Both the position numbers and the translations under genes were made by a program. The notes under the pieces were generated by a model. It made no database searches, had not been told where the DNA came from, and saw nothing but the letters and a program-made list of their open reading frames with translations. Shown in pieces: positions 42,515-51,145 of a stretch of 64,000 nt of DNA (its first letter is position 1; every line of letters begins with the position of its first letter). The stretch spans positions 62,001 to 126,000 of the forward strand of contig NZ_BDAX01000030.1 of the NCBI RefSeq assembly GCF_001612665.1, given 5' to 3'. This DNA is from Nocardia alba NBRC 108234. GTDB taxonomy: Bacteria; Actinomycetota; Actinomycetes; Mycobacteriales; Mycobacteriaceae.

Positions 42515-42532
42515 ATGTGATCTGCATCACAT
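42515..42532. promoter_or_regulatory. CRP/GlxR-type binding site
   Basis: ATGTGAT-CTGC-ATCACAT, a perfect palindrome that contains the full CRP consensus TGTGA-N6-TCACA. It lies in a 750-bp stretch without a convincing gene, about 200 nt from the small membrane protein and 540 nt from the GNAT gene. Confidence 0.6.
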
Positions 42533-43071
42533 AGAACACATGTACGACACGGATTCATAACACGCCTGAGATCACGGGAAGAACCACGGCCGGAACTGGC
42601 GAAACCTCCGCTTAACTGGACATTCGACCAAGAATTCGACATACGTGTCATTTATCGAACCGTTATGGCCCTGACGTGGGAGAACAGGCCATGGCACGTA
42701 CCGCGATCCAGTTGGTACCTGCCTGAGCCACCGACACGGCACCGAGACGGAATCCGCTCGACGAACCCCCACGACGCCCTGGACGGCCACGCTCCGCACC
42801 GCTTCGGCGCCGACGCCGCGCGGAAACCGTGCCGTGACGCGGACGTTCTCCCACCATCGTCCACGCCCCGAATCACCGCGTCGCGACCCGAAATTTCCGG
42901 CCCGCGACATCCGCGGCGTTCGAACCGGGGGAACGCGCCGCGTCGGCTATCTTGAGCTAGTTTTTCGATGCTGCTGGATCGTTCGTGTCGCTTCGCCGAA
43001 ATCGCGTGCCGCGTGAGATCCACGCCCTCGCGCTGTCGGCGACCCTCTCAGACGAAGGGACGCCGGTCACC

Positions 43072-43794
43072 ATGCCCGCACCCGTTATCCTCCACGGCCG
43101 CATCGCACGGCTGGAACCGCTCGCACCTCACCACGTCCCCGGGCTGAGCGCGGCGTCCGCCGCGCTCGACGGACCGGCCGGTTTCACGGTCGTCCCGCAC
43201 GGCGAACAGGAGGCGCGCACCTATGTCTTCCAGGCCGAGGCGGCGCAACTGGCAGGCACAGCACTGGCCTTCGCGATCGTCACCATCGCCGACGAATGCG
43301 TGGTCGGGGCGACCAGATTCACCCGGCTCGACTACTGGCAGGGCCCGCTGAACTGGCCGTTGTCCGCCGAACCGGTCACCTCGTTGCCGGGCGGGGCCAT
43401 CCCCGACGCCGTCGAGATCGGCAACACCTGGCTCACCCCCGCGGTCCGGGGCGGTCAGGTGAATCTCGACGCCAAATTGCTGTTGCTCACCCACGCCTTC
43501 GACAGCTGGGGCGTGCGCCGGGTGACCCTGCGCGCCGACGCCCGCAACCTGCGTTCCCGGGCGGCGATCGAGCGCCTCGGCGCGGTGAGTGACGGTGTGC
43601 GCCGGGCACATTCGCGTGGGCTCGACGGCGCGGTGCGCGATACCGCGTTCTATTCGATCCTGCGCGACGAATGGCCGGGGGTGCGCGGGCGGATCATCGA
43701 GCAACTGGCCGCTCGCGCAGCCTTGCGACGAGCGCCGTTGATTCCGGCGACCGTGGCGGCGCTGCGGCCGTTGGCCTCCTCGCCGATCGGTTGA
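43072..43794 (+). CDS. GNAT family N-acetyltransferase (RimJ/RimL-like)
   Basis: 240 residues. L-H-G-R-I-A-R-L-E-P-L-A-P-H-H opens the RimJ/RimL-type GNAT fold; A-F-A-I-V, then E-I-G-N-T-W-L-T-P-A-V-R-G-G-Q-V-N-L-D-A-K is the beta-4/acetyl-CoA loop, and R-V-T-L-R-A-D-A-R-N-L-R-S-R-A-A-I-E-R-L-G-A the final signature. The substrate (a protein N-terminus or a small amine) is unknown. ATG 43072 is chosen because the fold begins right after it; the upstream frame to 42985 has no better site. Convergent with the hydrolase at 43799, 4 bp apart. Confidence 0.88.
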   Translation: MPAPVILHGRIARLEPLAPHHVPGLSAASAALDGPAGFTVVPHGEQEARTYVFQAEAAQLAGTALAFAIVTIADECVVGATRFTRLDYWQGPLNWPLSAEPVTSLPGGAIPDAVEIGNTWLTPAVRGGQVNLDAKLLLLTHAFDSWGVRRVTLRADARNLRSRAAIERLGAVSDGVRRAHSRGLDGAVRDTAFYSILRDEWPGVRGRIIEQLAARAALRRAPLIPATVAALRPLASSPIG

Positions 43795-43798
43795 GGAC

Positions 43799-44644
43799 TC
43801 AGCCCGGCAGCGATTCGACGCGGTCGGCGATCAGTGTGGCGAGTTCGTCCGGGCGCTCCTCGGGGAGCCAGTGCGAGCCGTCGAGCACGGCCAGCCGGTA
43901 ATCGCCGGTGACGTAATCGCCGGTCAATTCGGCGCCCCGCCGATTCAGGGCGGTATCACCGGTGCTCCACACATGTGTCACCGGAACCGTGACCCGCTTT
44001 GTCACCGTCCGCCGGGTGGTGAACGCCAGCGCGCGATACCAGTTCAGCGCGCTGGTGAGCGCGCCGGAGTCGACGATCTCGCTGTGTACCCGGGCGATGG
44101 CTTCGGCGCTCATGCCAGTCTTCGCCAGCGCTGCGTCGAGCCGCGCGGGTCGGGCGCGAAGTACGCGTTCGGGCAACACGGGAAGCTGGAACAAGGCCAT
44201 GTAGTACGAGCGAAGGAGCTGATCGCTGCTGACCATCGACCGCGCCAGGGCGCCGGGGTGCGGCACCGACACCGTCACCAGTGTGCGCACCAGCTCGGGG
44301 CGGGCCGCGGCCAGCGACCAGGCGACCATCGCGCCCCAGTCGTGCCCGACCAGATGTACCGGGCCGCGGTCGATATCAGCGATCAGCGCGACTACGTCGT
44401 CGACGAGTTCGGGCACCCGATAGGCCAGGCGACCGGCCGGTCGGGCGCCCGGTGAGTAGCCGCGCTGATTCGGGGTGACGGTGCGGTAGCCGCGGGCGTT
44501 GAGCAACGCGGTGAGCGGCTGTAGCGAGGTGGCGGTTTGCGGAAAGCCGTGCAGCGCAACGATGACGGGCCCGTCGGACGGACCGGAGTCGACGACGTCG
44601 AACTCCAGTCCCGCCCGGGTGAAGGTGGTCAACTGCGTGGTCAA
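43799..44644 (-). CDS. alpha/beta hydrolase, epoxide hydrolase-like
   Basis: 281 residues. H-G-F-P-Q-T, N-Q-R-G-Y-S-P-G and the elbow V-G-H-D-W-G-A (Asp nucleophile) are those of epoxide hydrolases; D-T in S-T-G-D-T-A and G-S-H-W-L-P-E-E complete the triad. The start codon is TTG 44644 with GGAGGGG 5 nt upstream; no ATG or GTG fits. A TTACCGGTAA-centred palindrome lies 20 nt further upstream, so a TetR- or MarR-type repressor is expected, but none is adjacent. Confidence 0.85.
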   Translation of the reverse strand: MTTQLTTFTRAGLEFDVVDSGPSDGPVIVALHGFPQTATSLQPLTALLNARGYRTVTPNQRGYSPGARPAGRLAYRVPELVDDVVALIADIDRGPVHLVGHDWGAMVAWSLAAARPELVRTLVTVSVPHPGALARSMVSSDQLLRSYYMALFQLPVLPERVLRARPARLDAALAKTGMSAEAIARVHSEIVDSGALTSALNWYRALAFTTRRTVTKRVTVPVTHVWSTGDTALNRRGAELTGDYVTGDYRLAVLDGSHWLPEERPDELATLIADRVESLPG

Positions 44645-44664
44645 CGAACCCCTCCGATCCGGTA

Positions 44665-44686
44665 ACTTACTTACCGGTAAATTACT
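44665..44686. promoter_or_regulatory. palindrome centred on TTACCGGTAA
   Basis: A 10-bp perfect core (44671-44680) extends to 22 bp with 8 of 11 pairs matching (ACTTACTTACC against GGTAAATTACT). It covers the -10/-35 region expected for the TTG-started hydrolase. Confidence 0.55.
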
Positions 44687-44714
44687 CCGGGCTCGCGCGC
44701 GGCGTCAACACCGC

Positions 44715-45971
44715 TCATCGCCCTGTGCCACCGTGCACGACGGCGACTTCCGTGCCACCGAGATCGAAGGCCCGATGCAGGATACGCACGGCTTCGTCGA
44801 GGTCGGTGTCGCGGACCAGCACCGAGATGCGGATCTCCGAAGTGGCGATCAGGTCGAGATTGATATTCGCCGCCGCCAGCGCCTCACAGAAGCTCGCGGT
44901 GACCCCCGGATTGTTGCGCATCCCCGCGCCGATCAACGAGACCTTGCCCACGCGGTCGTCGTAGCGGACATCGGCGAAGCCGATCTCGGCACGGCGCTCA
45001 CGCAACAACTCGACCGCACGCGCGCCGTCGGCGGCGGGCAGGGTGAAGGTGATATCGGTGCGGCCGGTACCGGTGTTCTGCACGACCATGTCGATGCCGA
45101 TCTCAGCGTCGGCGACCGCGCGGAACACTTTCGCCGCGTAGCCCGGCTCGTCGGGCAGACCGACGACGGTCACCTTGGCCTCGTCGCGGTCGTGCGCGAC
45201 ACCGGTGAGCACCGCCTGGTCGGCGGGGATGTCGGCCATCGAGCCGAAGACGGTCGTACCGATCGTGTCGGTGTAGGACGAGCGCACATGCACCGGAACC
45301 TGGTAGCGGCGCGCGTATTCGACGCACCGCAGCATGAGCACCTTCGAACCACAGGCCGCCATTTCCAGCATCTCCTCGTAGGAGATCTGGTCGAGTTTCT
45401 GGGCGTCGGCCACGATGCGCGGGTCGGCGGTGAAGACCCCGTCGACATCGGTGTAGATCTCGCAGACGTCGGCACGCAGTGCCGCGGCCAACGCGACGGC
45501 AGTGGTGTCGGAACCACCACGCCCGAGCGTGGTCACATCGTCGTTGTCCTGGCTCACGCCCTGAAACCCGGCGACCAGCACCACCTCGCCGTCGTCGAGC
45601 GCGCGGCGCACCCGGCCCGGATCGACCTCGATGATCTTGGCGCGGCCGTGCGCGCCAGTGGTGATCACGCCGGCTTGGGAGCCGGTCAGCGATCTAGCCT
45701 CCGCGCCGAGCGCATGAATCGCCATGGCTACCAAGGCATTCGAGATACGCTCCCCCGCGGTGAGCAGCATATCCAGCTCGCGCGGTTCCGGCGCCGGGGC
45801 GATCTGCCCCGCCAATTCGAGGAGCTCATCGGTGGTGTCGCCCATCGCCGAGCAGACCACCACGACATCGTGCCCCTGCTTCTTCGTCTCCACGATCCGC
45901 TCGGCGACCCGCCGAATCCGCTCCGCGGTGGCGACCGACGAACCGCCGAATTTCTGCACAACCAGGGCCAT
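44715..45971 (-). CDS. ask: aspartate kinase
   Basis: 418 residues. V-Q-K-F-G-G-S-S-V is the ATP/aspartate motif; G-R-G-G-S-D-T-T-A and [13 protein letters not shown] follow; two ACT domains (about 265-340 and 345-410) give feedback control by lysine plus threonine. It phosphorylates aspartate, the first step to lysine, threonine, methionine and diaminopimelate. An internal [14 protein letters not shown] near residue 250 is where other actinobacteria start a separate beta subunit. asd, usually next, is absent; a hydrolase gene follows instead. GAGAGGAC precedes the ATG. Confidence 0.95.
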   Translation of the reverse strand: MALVVQKFGGSSVATAERIRRVAERIVETKKQGHDVVVVCSAMGDTTDELLELAGQIAPAPEPRELDMLLTAGERISNALVAMAIHALGAEARSLTGSQAGVITTGAHGRAKIIEVDPGRVRRALDDGEVVLVAGFQGVSQDNDDVTTLGRGGSDTTAVALAAALRADVCEIYTDVDGVFTADPRIVADAQKLDQISYEEMLEMAACGSKVLMLRCVEYARRYQVPVHVRSSYTDTIGTTVFGSMADIPADQAVLTGVAHDRDEAKVTVVGLPDEPGYAAKVFRAVADAEIGIDMVVQNTGTGRTDITFTLPAADGARAVELLRERRAEIGFADVRYDDRVGKVSLIGAGMRNNPGVTASFCEALAAANINLDLIATSEIRISVLVRDTDLDEAVRILHRAFDLGGTEVAVVHGGTGR

Positions 45972-46229
45972 CCCGAGTCCTCTCCCCTGCTCTCCCGCAC
46001 GCGATCCGCGGGTGACCCCTTCGAGTATCCAGGGATTCCAGGCACGACCGTACCAATTCGGCAACGAAACTGGCCGCCGCAGACTCGAGCGGAGGAGTAG
46101 CGGCGGGGACGGACAGTCCCGCAACGAGAGTTGCTCTGCCGCAATCCTTTGCCGTGCCTCGGCGCCACAACGCCGGATGCCACGCTGACCGAGTCGGTCC
46201 CCGTCGAGAACGGTAGATTCTTCGTTCGG

Positions 46230-47342
46230 TCATTTCGTCAGTCCGAGCAGTGCGGCGGTGAGCCCGTAGTCGGGGCCGAAGTCCTGCATATTTCCGGAGC
46301 GGCAGCCATCGGACTTCATCTGGATCCGCTCACAGAACACGCTGACGATCTCGCCGGAAAGGACGGTGCCGATCAGGGCGTGTATGCGGACGAAGCCGTC
46401 CTCCTTGTTCATCGCGCCGTCGACGTTCTGCATCAGTAGCGGCAGGATGTCGATGATCTCGACCATCGCACCGGAGTTGGCGCGCAGCTGGTTGGTGACG
46501 GTGGTCAGTCCCGTCAGCGACTCCGACAGGGTGTCCGCGTGCTCACCGAACGTTGTTGAGGTGTTGGCCAGGAACGCGTTGAGCTGATCGAGGGTGGCCT
46601 GCAGGCCGGGGCCCTGCTCAGCCAGCAACTCCGACGTCGCGGTCATCCGGTTGCTGAAATCGCGTACCGACTGGTCGTTGTCGGCCAGCATCGTCATGAG
46701 CTCGTTGAGCTTGATGATGATGACGGCGATGGCGTCCTTGTTGTCGACACCGACCTCGAGCACCGATGACAGCGCGTCGAGGGTTTCGCGGATCTTCTGG
46801 CCGTTGCCGTTGACCACCGGGTAAGACACCCGGCCCGAGAGCGGGCCGAGGCCTTCCTGGCCGGGTTCGGGCTCGAGTGCGGCGGCGAACTGGTCGATGG
46901 TTTTGATCATCGTGTCCAGTTCGATCGGGGTCCTGGTGTTGGCCTTGGTCAGATGTCGGCCGGACTCCATGGCGTCGCCGCCGGTGTAGGGCGGGGTGAT
47001 CTCGATGTGGCGGTCGGTGACGATCGAGGGCGAAATGATCGCGGCGATCGCGTCTTTCGGGATCTTGACGTCGGCGTCGATGGTCATGTGGACCTCGACG
47101 TAGGTGCCCTTGGGCACGATCTTGTCGACCGTGCCCACAGCCAGGCCCAGGACCATGACCTCGTTGCCTTCGTACATACCCGCGATGTTCTCGAAGTCCG
47201 CGGTGATCTCGGTCGAGCGGTCGAGCGTGTCGCTCTCCTGTCCGGGCATGGAGCAACTGACGATCGCGATGGACGCTGCTGCCAGGGCCAGAGGGCGGAA
47301 AGATCTGTACACGGTGCTGCGCAGGTGCCTCATCGGTTCCAT
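46230..47342 (-). CDS. lone Mce-family lipoprotein
   Basis: 370 residues. The signal ends in a lipobox, A-S-I-A-I-V-S-C (Cys near 30), as in MceE/LprK-type proteins. The MCE/MlaD domain follows (T-A-D-F-E-N-I-A-G-M-Y-E-G-N-E-V-M-V-L-G-L-A-V-G-T-V, about 45-120), then long helices. Mce proteins form hydrophobic tunnels for lipid or sterol import, normally in sets of six with YrbE permeases. None of these partners is in the window. The ATG directly abuts the stop of the metallo-beta-lactamase gene (TAGATG), so it is the last gene of the operon. Confidence 0.88.
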   Translation of the reverse strand: MEPMRHLRSTVYRSFRPLALAAASIAIVSCSMPGQESDTLDRSTEITADFENIAGMYEGNEVMVLGLAVGTVDKIVPKGTYVEVHMTIDADVKIPKDAIAAIISPSIVTDRHIEITPPYTGGDAMESGRHLTKANTRTPIELDTMIKTIDQFAAALEPEPGQEGLGPLSGRVSYPVVNGNGQKIRETLDALSSVLEVGVDNKDAIAVIIIKLNELMTMLADNDQSVRDFSNRMTATSELLAEQGPGLQATLDQLNAFLANTSTTFGEHADTLSESLTGLTTVTNQLRANSGAMVEIIDILPLLMQNVDGAMNKEDGFVRIHALIGTVLSGEIVSVFCERIQMKSDGCRSGNMQDFGPDYGLTAALLGLTK

Positions 47343-48086
47343 CTATTCGGTGGTCGCGGCCAAGGCTGCGGCGATGGATGGTCCGTCGAAACTGCTCGGC
47401 ACTCCATGTCCTGGAACCAGGGTGTGGGCGTGCACCCTTGCGAGATTCGTAGCGGTGTCGAAGGTGAGCGCTTCGTCGTGATTGAACACCGCCGGTAGCA
47501 ACTGGGGGCCGACGTGAGGCAGCAGCGGATGCCCGGTGACAAGTGCGTCTCCGGAGAACAGCACGCCTTCGGTGGGATGCAGGTACGCAGTGTGGCCGCT
47601 GGTGTGCCCGGGGGTAGGTATCGCGACGAGTCCGCCGGGCAGTGCCGCCAGGATGGCGGGCTCGACCGCCTCAACCTGGGGGATGGCTGTGCCGATGTGG
47701 CCGTGGACCGCGCGCAGGGTGTGTGCGACCCAGCGGCGGCCGCGTTCGGTGGTGAGTTGTTTGAGCATTCCGGTCGGCGTGATCTGTTGCAGGTATTCGC
47801 GTTTGGCGTGGCGCACTTCCTCGGTGCCGGTGTAGACCGGCATGCCGACCTGCTCGATGAGCGCCGGGATCGCGCCGATGTGGTCGAGATGGGCATGGGT
47901 GATCAGCACGGCCCGAACATCGGCAAGCCGACCGCCGATCTGGCGGATAGAGCCGAGCACGTCGGCGGCGTCAGCGGGGTATCCGGCGTCTATCACGGTT
48001 ATCCCGGAACCGTCGCTGATCAGTGCCCAGTTGACGTTGGTGCCGGCTACGACATGGACGGAGTCGGAAACCTGATCGATTTTCAT
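47343..48086 (-). CDS. metallo-beta-lactamase fold hydrolase
   Basis: 247 residues. T-H-A-H-L-D-H-I-G (H-x-H-x-D-H), later H in P-T-P-G-H-T-S-G-H-T, D in F-S-G-D-A-L and the terminal P-G-H-G-V form the two-metal site. It resembles glyoxalase II/lactonase-type enzymes. It lies 7 nt after the FAH-family gene and would hydrolyse a thioester or lactone made by the pathway (inference). Confidence 0.9.
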   Translation of the reverse strand: MKIDQVSDSVHVVAGTNVNWALISDGSGITVIDAGYPADAADVLGSIRQIGGRLADVRAVLITHAHLDHIGAIPALIEQVGMPVYTGTEEVRHAKREYLQQITPTGMLKQLTTERGRRWVAHTLRAVHGHIGTAIPQVEAVEPAILAALPGGLVAIPTPGHTSGHTAYLHPTEGVLFSGDALVTGHPLLPHVGPQLLPAVFNHDEALTFDTATNLARVHAHTLVPGHGVPSSFDGPSIAAALAATTE

Positions 48087-48093
48087 CTCGGAC

Positions 48094-49059
48094 CTACTTC
48101 TGGATGTCGTGTTCGATGATCCCGATGCCGTCGATTTCCAGACGCAGATGGTCGCCGGGGGCGAGCCAGCGGCCCAGTTCCATCCCACTTCCACCGGGCA
48201 AGGTGCCGGTCGACAGCAGTTCGCCGGGATAGAGCTGTTCGCCGCAGGACACGTGCGCGATGGCTTGGGCCATCGAGTACCGGGCATTGTGTGTTCCGGT
48301 GCGTGCCACAGTCTCTCCGTTGATCGTGACCGTGGCGGTCAACCGGTCGAGCCGATCGATGAGCGCGGGCCCGGCGGCCGCGGTCGCCGACATCGAGGTG
48401 AGGAAATGTTTGGATCGTTGCGGGCCGAACCCCGAACGCATTTCGGCCAGTTGGACGTCGCGGGCGGAGAAGTCGTTGATCACCACCACTGCGGCGATCG
48501 CGGCGGCCGCCTGTTCGACGGTGGCGTCGCGCAGCGGAGCGCCGAGTACGACGCCGAGTTCGAGTTCGAAATCCAATGCCCGCGTGTAGTTCGGGGCAGC
48601 AACCGGCACCCCGGAGGGGACGATGGTCAAGGCGTTGGACATGTAGTAGATCGGCTGCCGATACCACAGCGCATGCGGCCGGAACGGCGGAAAGACGCGC
48701 CGGGTCAGTGTCTCGTAAGCGGTGGCGACGCGGGAGCCCACAGGCAAGAACCGGCGGGCCAGACCGCGCGCGGCGTCGACGGCGTGCCTTTCGAAGATCA
48801 TGAAATCGCGGAACGAGGCCGGACACACCGGCAGGACGAGGGCCTCGTCGCCCAGCCCGAGGGCGTCGTAGCGCGCTATCTCGAAATCGAGGGTGAAGGC
48901 GGGCTCGATCCTCGGGAACCCCTGGCTACCATCGGATTCGATGTCGATGCGCCATCCCGTGCCGGTGTCGATCTGGGTATCGATACGGTGTGCGTTGCGA
49001 TCGAGGATGCGCCGCATCCGAGGGAACGCAGCGGTGGCCCGATCGTGTGGGTGGGTCAT
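48094..49059 (-). CDS. fumarylacetoacetate hydrolase family protein
   Basis: 321 residues. The C-terminal FAH domain has L-D-F-E-L-E-L-G-V-V-L-G (acidic metal ligands), I-N-D-F-S-A-R-D-V-Q and a late G-T-L-P-G-G-S-G-M-E. The 100-residue N-terminal part is of the long FAH type. The family cleaves or decarboxylates 2-oxo acids from aromatic or ring catabolism. ATG 49059 overlaps the stop of the esterase gene (ATGA). Confidence 0.9.
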   Translation of the reverse strand: MTHPHDRATAAFPRMRRILDRNAHRIDTQIDTGTGWRIDIESDGSQGFPRIEPAFTLDFEIARYDALGLGDEALVLPVCPASFRDFMIFERHAVDAARGLARRFLPVGSRVATAYETLTRRVFPPFRPHALWYRQPIYYMSNALTIVPSGVPVAAPNYTRALDFELELGVVLGAPLRDATVEQAAAAIAAVVVINDFSARDVQLAEMRSGFGPQRSKHFLTSMSATAAAGPALIDRLDRLTATVTINGETVARTGTHNARYSMAQAIAHVSCGEQLYPGELLSTGTLPGGSGMELGRWLAPGDHLRLEIDGIGIIEHDIQK

Positions 49060-50390
49060 GCGGCGACCTCGACGCCTACGCGTAGGTGATCGCGAAGGAA
49101 TTTCGTCGACAGTGCCGTCCACTCCTCGGCGTGGCCCATGGCACAGTGGTCGTCGTCGGCATAAAGCACCAATTGCGCGTCCGGTGCGGCGACGGCGATG
49201 TCGATCGAGTCCTGAGTGGAGGCAAGGGTGTCGCGTGCGCCGTTGATCACCAACAGCGGGATGTCGATCTGGCGATAGTGCTGGGCTAGTGAGAATGTCG
49301 TCAATTTCCTCGACAAGTCGGCGGGGCCTCGAGCACCGAGGGTCGAAACCAGCGCGGAGACCATGATCTCGGGCATGCCGATCGAGTTGAGCAGCCCGAA
49401 ACTGCGGTCGGCGAGCGGACCGTTGGATACCGCTACCGTCAGCCTCGGGTCGACGGCGGCCATCCGCGTCGACCAGTACGCTCCGAAACTGAAGCCCAGC
49501 ATGCCGATCCGTTGCGCATCCAGTCGCGGGTCAGCGCACAGGTGATCGATAACGGTCGAGTAGATGGTCTCGGCGTCGATGCTCAGCGGTTCGGTATAGG
49601 AGTAGGTGCCGGGCATTTCCATCACGAATACGCCCATACCGGCGTCGCGTCGCGACAGCAGCGGCAGTAGCGCTTCGGCGATGGTGCCTTCCAGCCCGTT
49701 GGTGACCAGGATCGCCGGTACCGACTCCACACCGGCTGGGAGCATCAGCAATCCGCGGACAGTCTGCGCGCCGACCGGAATTCGCACCACTTCGATACGC
49801 ACACCCATCGCGGTGTCGAGCGAGCCCAGCAGCACTTCGCACAGCCGGTGGGAGCGCTCGTAGGCAGCGAGCCTGGCCGGGCTGAATCCTGGCCAGGCAG
49901 CGATGAACTCGTACACCAATGCCTTGATCAGCCCGTCGATCGCGATCGCGGCATCGGCGGCGTCGGGATGAGCCGCGCAGAATCGGTCGACTGCCTCGGG
50001 ATCGGCCACCGGTCCTCGGTCGGCCAGGATCGTCACCGCGGGTGTGAGCAACTCGCCCAGAGCACGCAGCTCCGACGACGCGGCGGGGTCGAGCAGTTGG
50101 TCGGTCGACGGCCCGCCGAGGCGCAGCAACGCTGCGTCGGCCCGCGCGAGGTGTTGGCGGGCGAAGTCTTGCCAGTACCCGGTCCAGCGGGTGTCGTCGA
50201 AGGACCGGCAACCCTGCAGCTGACGCTGAAATTCCTCGGTGCCGATCCCGCCGAGGTGGGTGAACCGCTCGGCGAACAACCGGGGCAGGAATCCCGCTAC
50301 GCCGACCTGCCGGGCCGCACGCTCGGTGGTGTGAGTCATCGCGCGAGCGCTGATGAGAACTCGTTTGCCGATCTCCCGCACTGATGTCAT
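49056..50390 (-). CDS. FrsA-like / pseudooxynicotine-hydrolase-like alpha/beta hydrolase
   Basis: 444 residues. A long helical N-terminal cap (1-200) precedes the hydrolase core: V-R-G-L-L-M-L-P-A-G, V-T-N-G-L-E-G, elbow G-F-S-F-G-A (Ser), N-G-A-R-D-T for the Asp and D-D-D-H-C for the His. The cap-plus-core plan resembles FrsA and 2,6-dihydropseudooxynicotine hydrolase, a C-C bond hydrolase. With the FAH-family enzyme next to it, a C-C cleavage route is plausible (inference). AGAGGCG precedes ATG 50390. First gene of the four-gene operon and divergent from a TetR gene. Confidence 0.82.
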   Translation of the reverse strand: MTSVREIGKRVLISARAMTHTTERAARQVGVAGFLPRLFAERFTHLGGIGTEEFQRQLQGCRSFDDTRWTGYWQDFARQHLARADAALLRLGGPSTDQLLDPAASSELRALGELLTPAVTILADRGPVADPEAVDRFCAAHPDAADAAIAIDGLIKALVYEFIAAWPGFSPARLAAYERSHRLCEVLLGSLDTAMGVRIEVVRIPVGAQTVRGLLMLPAGVESVPAILVTNGLEGTIAEALLPLLSRRDAGMGVFVMEMPGTYSYTEPLSIDAETIYSTVIDHLCADPRLDAQRIGMLGFSFGAYWSTRMAAVDPRLTVAVSNGPLADRSFGLLNSIGMPEIMVSALVSTLGARGPADLSRKLTTFSLAQHYRQIDIPLLVINGARDTLASTQDSIDIAVAAPDAQLVLYADDDHCAMGHAEEWTALSTKFLRDHLRVGVEVAA

Positions 50391-50413
50391 CGTTGCGCCT
50401 CTCGTCAAAAATC

Positions 50414-50427
50414 GCAGATGTTTCTGC
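50414..50427. promoter_or_regulatory. operator half GCAGA-N4-TCTGC
   Basis: Perfect 5-bp arms, flanked by A and T runs, 24 nt from the esterase start. One of two related sites in the 98-bp divergent gap. Confidence 0.6.
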
Positions 50428-50457
50428 TTTTGTGAGCGTAGGCACAAGCGATAGCCA

Positions 50458-50477
50458 AAAGCAAGAATCTCTGCTTT
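50458..50477. promoter_or_regulatory. operator AAAGCA-N8-TGCTTT before the TetR start
   Basis: Perfect 6-bp arms; shares the CTCTGC/TTCTGC half with 50414-50427. It abuts a TAGTAT -10 element (50477-50482) that ends 6 nt before the TetR ATG. Confidence 0.6.
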
Positions 50478-50488
50478 AGTATTGAACT

Positions 50489-51145
50489 ATGCCCGAAGCC
50501 GCGAACGTCGAGCCGCTGCGCCGACCTGGAGGACGGGCGGCGAAGGTCCGCGAAGCCGTGCATAGCGCCGTGCTCGAAGCTGTCGAGGAACACGGCGTGC
50601 ACAAGGTCGGCATCCCCGATATCAGCCGCCGCGCCGGTGTCCGCGACAGCTCCATCTACCGGCGTTGGGGAACGCGGGAGAACCTGGTGCTCGATGTGAT
50701 GCTCAGTGCGAGCGAGCGCACCCTGCCGCTACCGGATACCGGGTCGTTGTGCGGAGATCTCTCCGTCTTCGCCACCGCGCTCATCAACTACCTCGATACC
50801 CCTCTGGGTGCAGGTCTTGCGCGCGCCCTGGCATTCATCAGCGACTCCGAACACATCGCCCAAGCACGAAACACCTTCTGGGAAACCCGCTACGACGCCA
50901 ACCGGGCAATGGTCGCCCGGGCGGTCGAACGCGGCGAACTACCCGCCGGCACCGACACCCGAACCGTCATCGAAACCCTCATCGCGCCAATACACTTCCG
51001 CCACTTCCTCACCCGCGAACCGATGGACCAACGATTCGTCGACCAGCACGTCATCCGGGTGATCCGCGCGTTGCAGTCCGATCCGCCCGAACGAGCTACA
51101 GCCCATGACTCCTCCGATTTCCCGCGACGAACAGGTAGCGAATGA
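50489..51145 (+). CDS. TetR family transcriptional regulator
   Basis: 218 residues. Helix-turn-helix: V-H-S-A-V-L-E-A-V-E-E-H-G, V-G-I-P-D-I-S-R-R-A-G-V-R-D-S-S-I-Y-R-R-W-G. There is no ribosome-binding site and a -10-like TAGTAT ends 6 nt before the ATG, so the mRNA is probably leaderless. The stop overlaps the ATG of a broken carboxymuconolactone decarboxylase gene (ATGA). It presumably represses the divergent esterase/FAH/MBL/Mce operon and itself through 50414-50477. Confidence 0.9.
   Translation: MPEAANVEPLRRPGGRAAKVREAVHSAVLEAVEEHGVHKVGIPDISRRAGVRDSSIYRRWGTRENLVLDVMLSASERTLPLPDTGSLCGDLSVFATALINYLDTPLGAGLARALAFISDSEHIAQARNTFWETRYDANRAMVARAVERGELPAGTDTRTVIETLIAPIHFRHFLTREPMDQRFVDQHVIRVIRALQSDPPERATAHDSSDFPRRTGSE

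Larger units (their letters stand above)
42319..43071. other. long non-coding stretch
   Basis: About 750 bp without a credible gene. Short frames here are Arg/Pro-rich and lack ribosome-binding sites. The left half (42440-42660) is AT-richer and holds a perfect CRP-type palindrome (42515-42532) and a GAACG/CGTTC palindrome (42457-42471). An unrecognised small RNA or a lost gene is possible; I could not define its ends. Confidence 0.4.

Noticed and set aside
42652-43023. Arg-rich frames on both strands in the 42.3-43.1 kb gap
   Set aside because: No ribosome-binding site, no motif, biased composition of non-coding GC-rich DNA.
44715-45971. ask-asd operon
   Set aside because: The gene downstream of ask is a TTG-started hydrolase with its own operator; no asd is present in the window.
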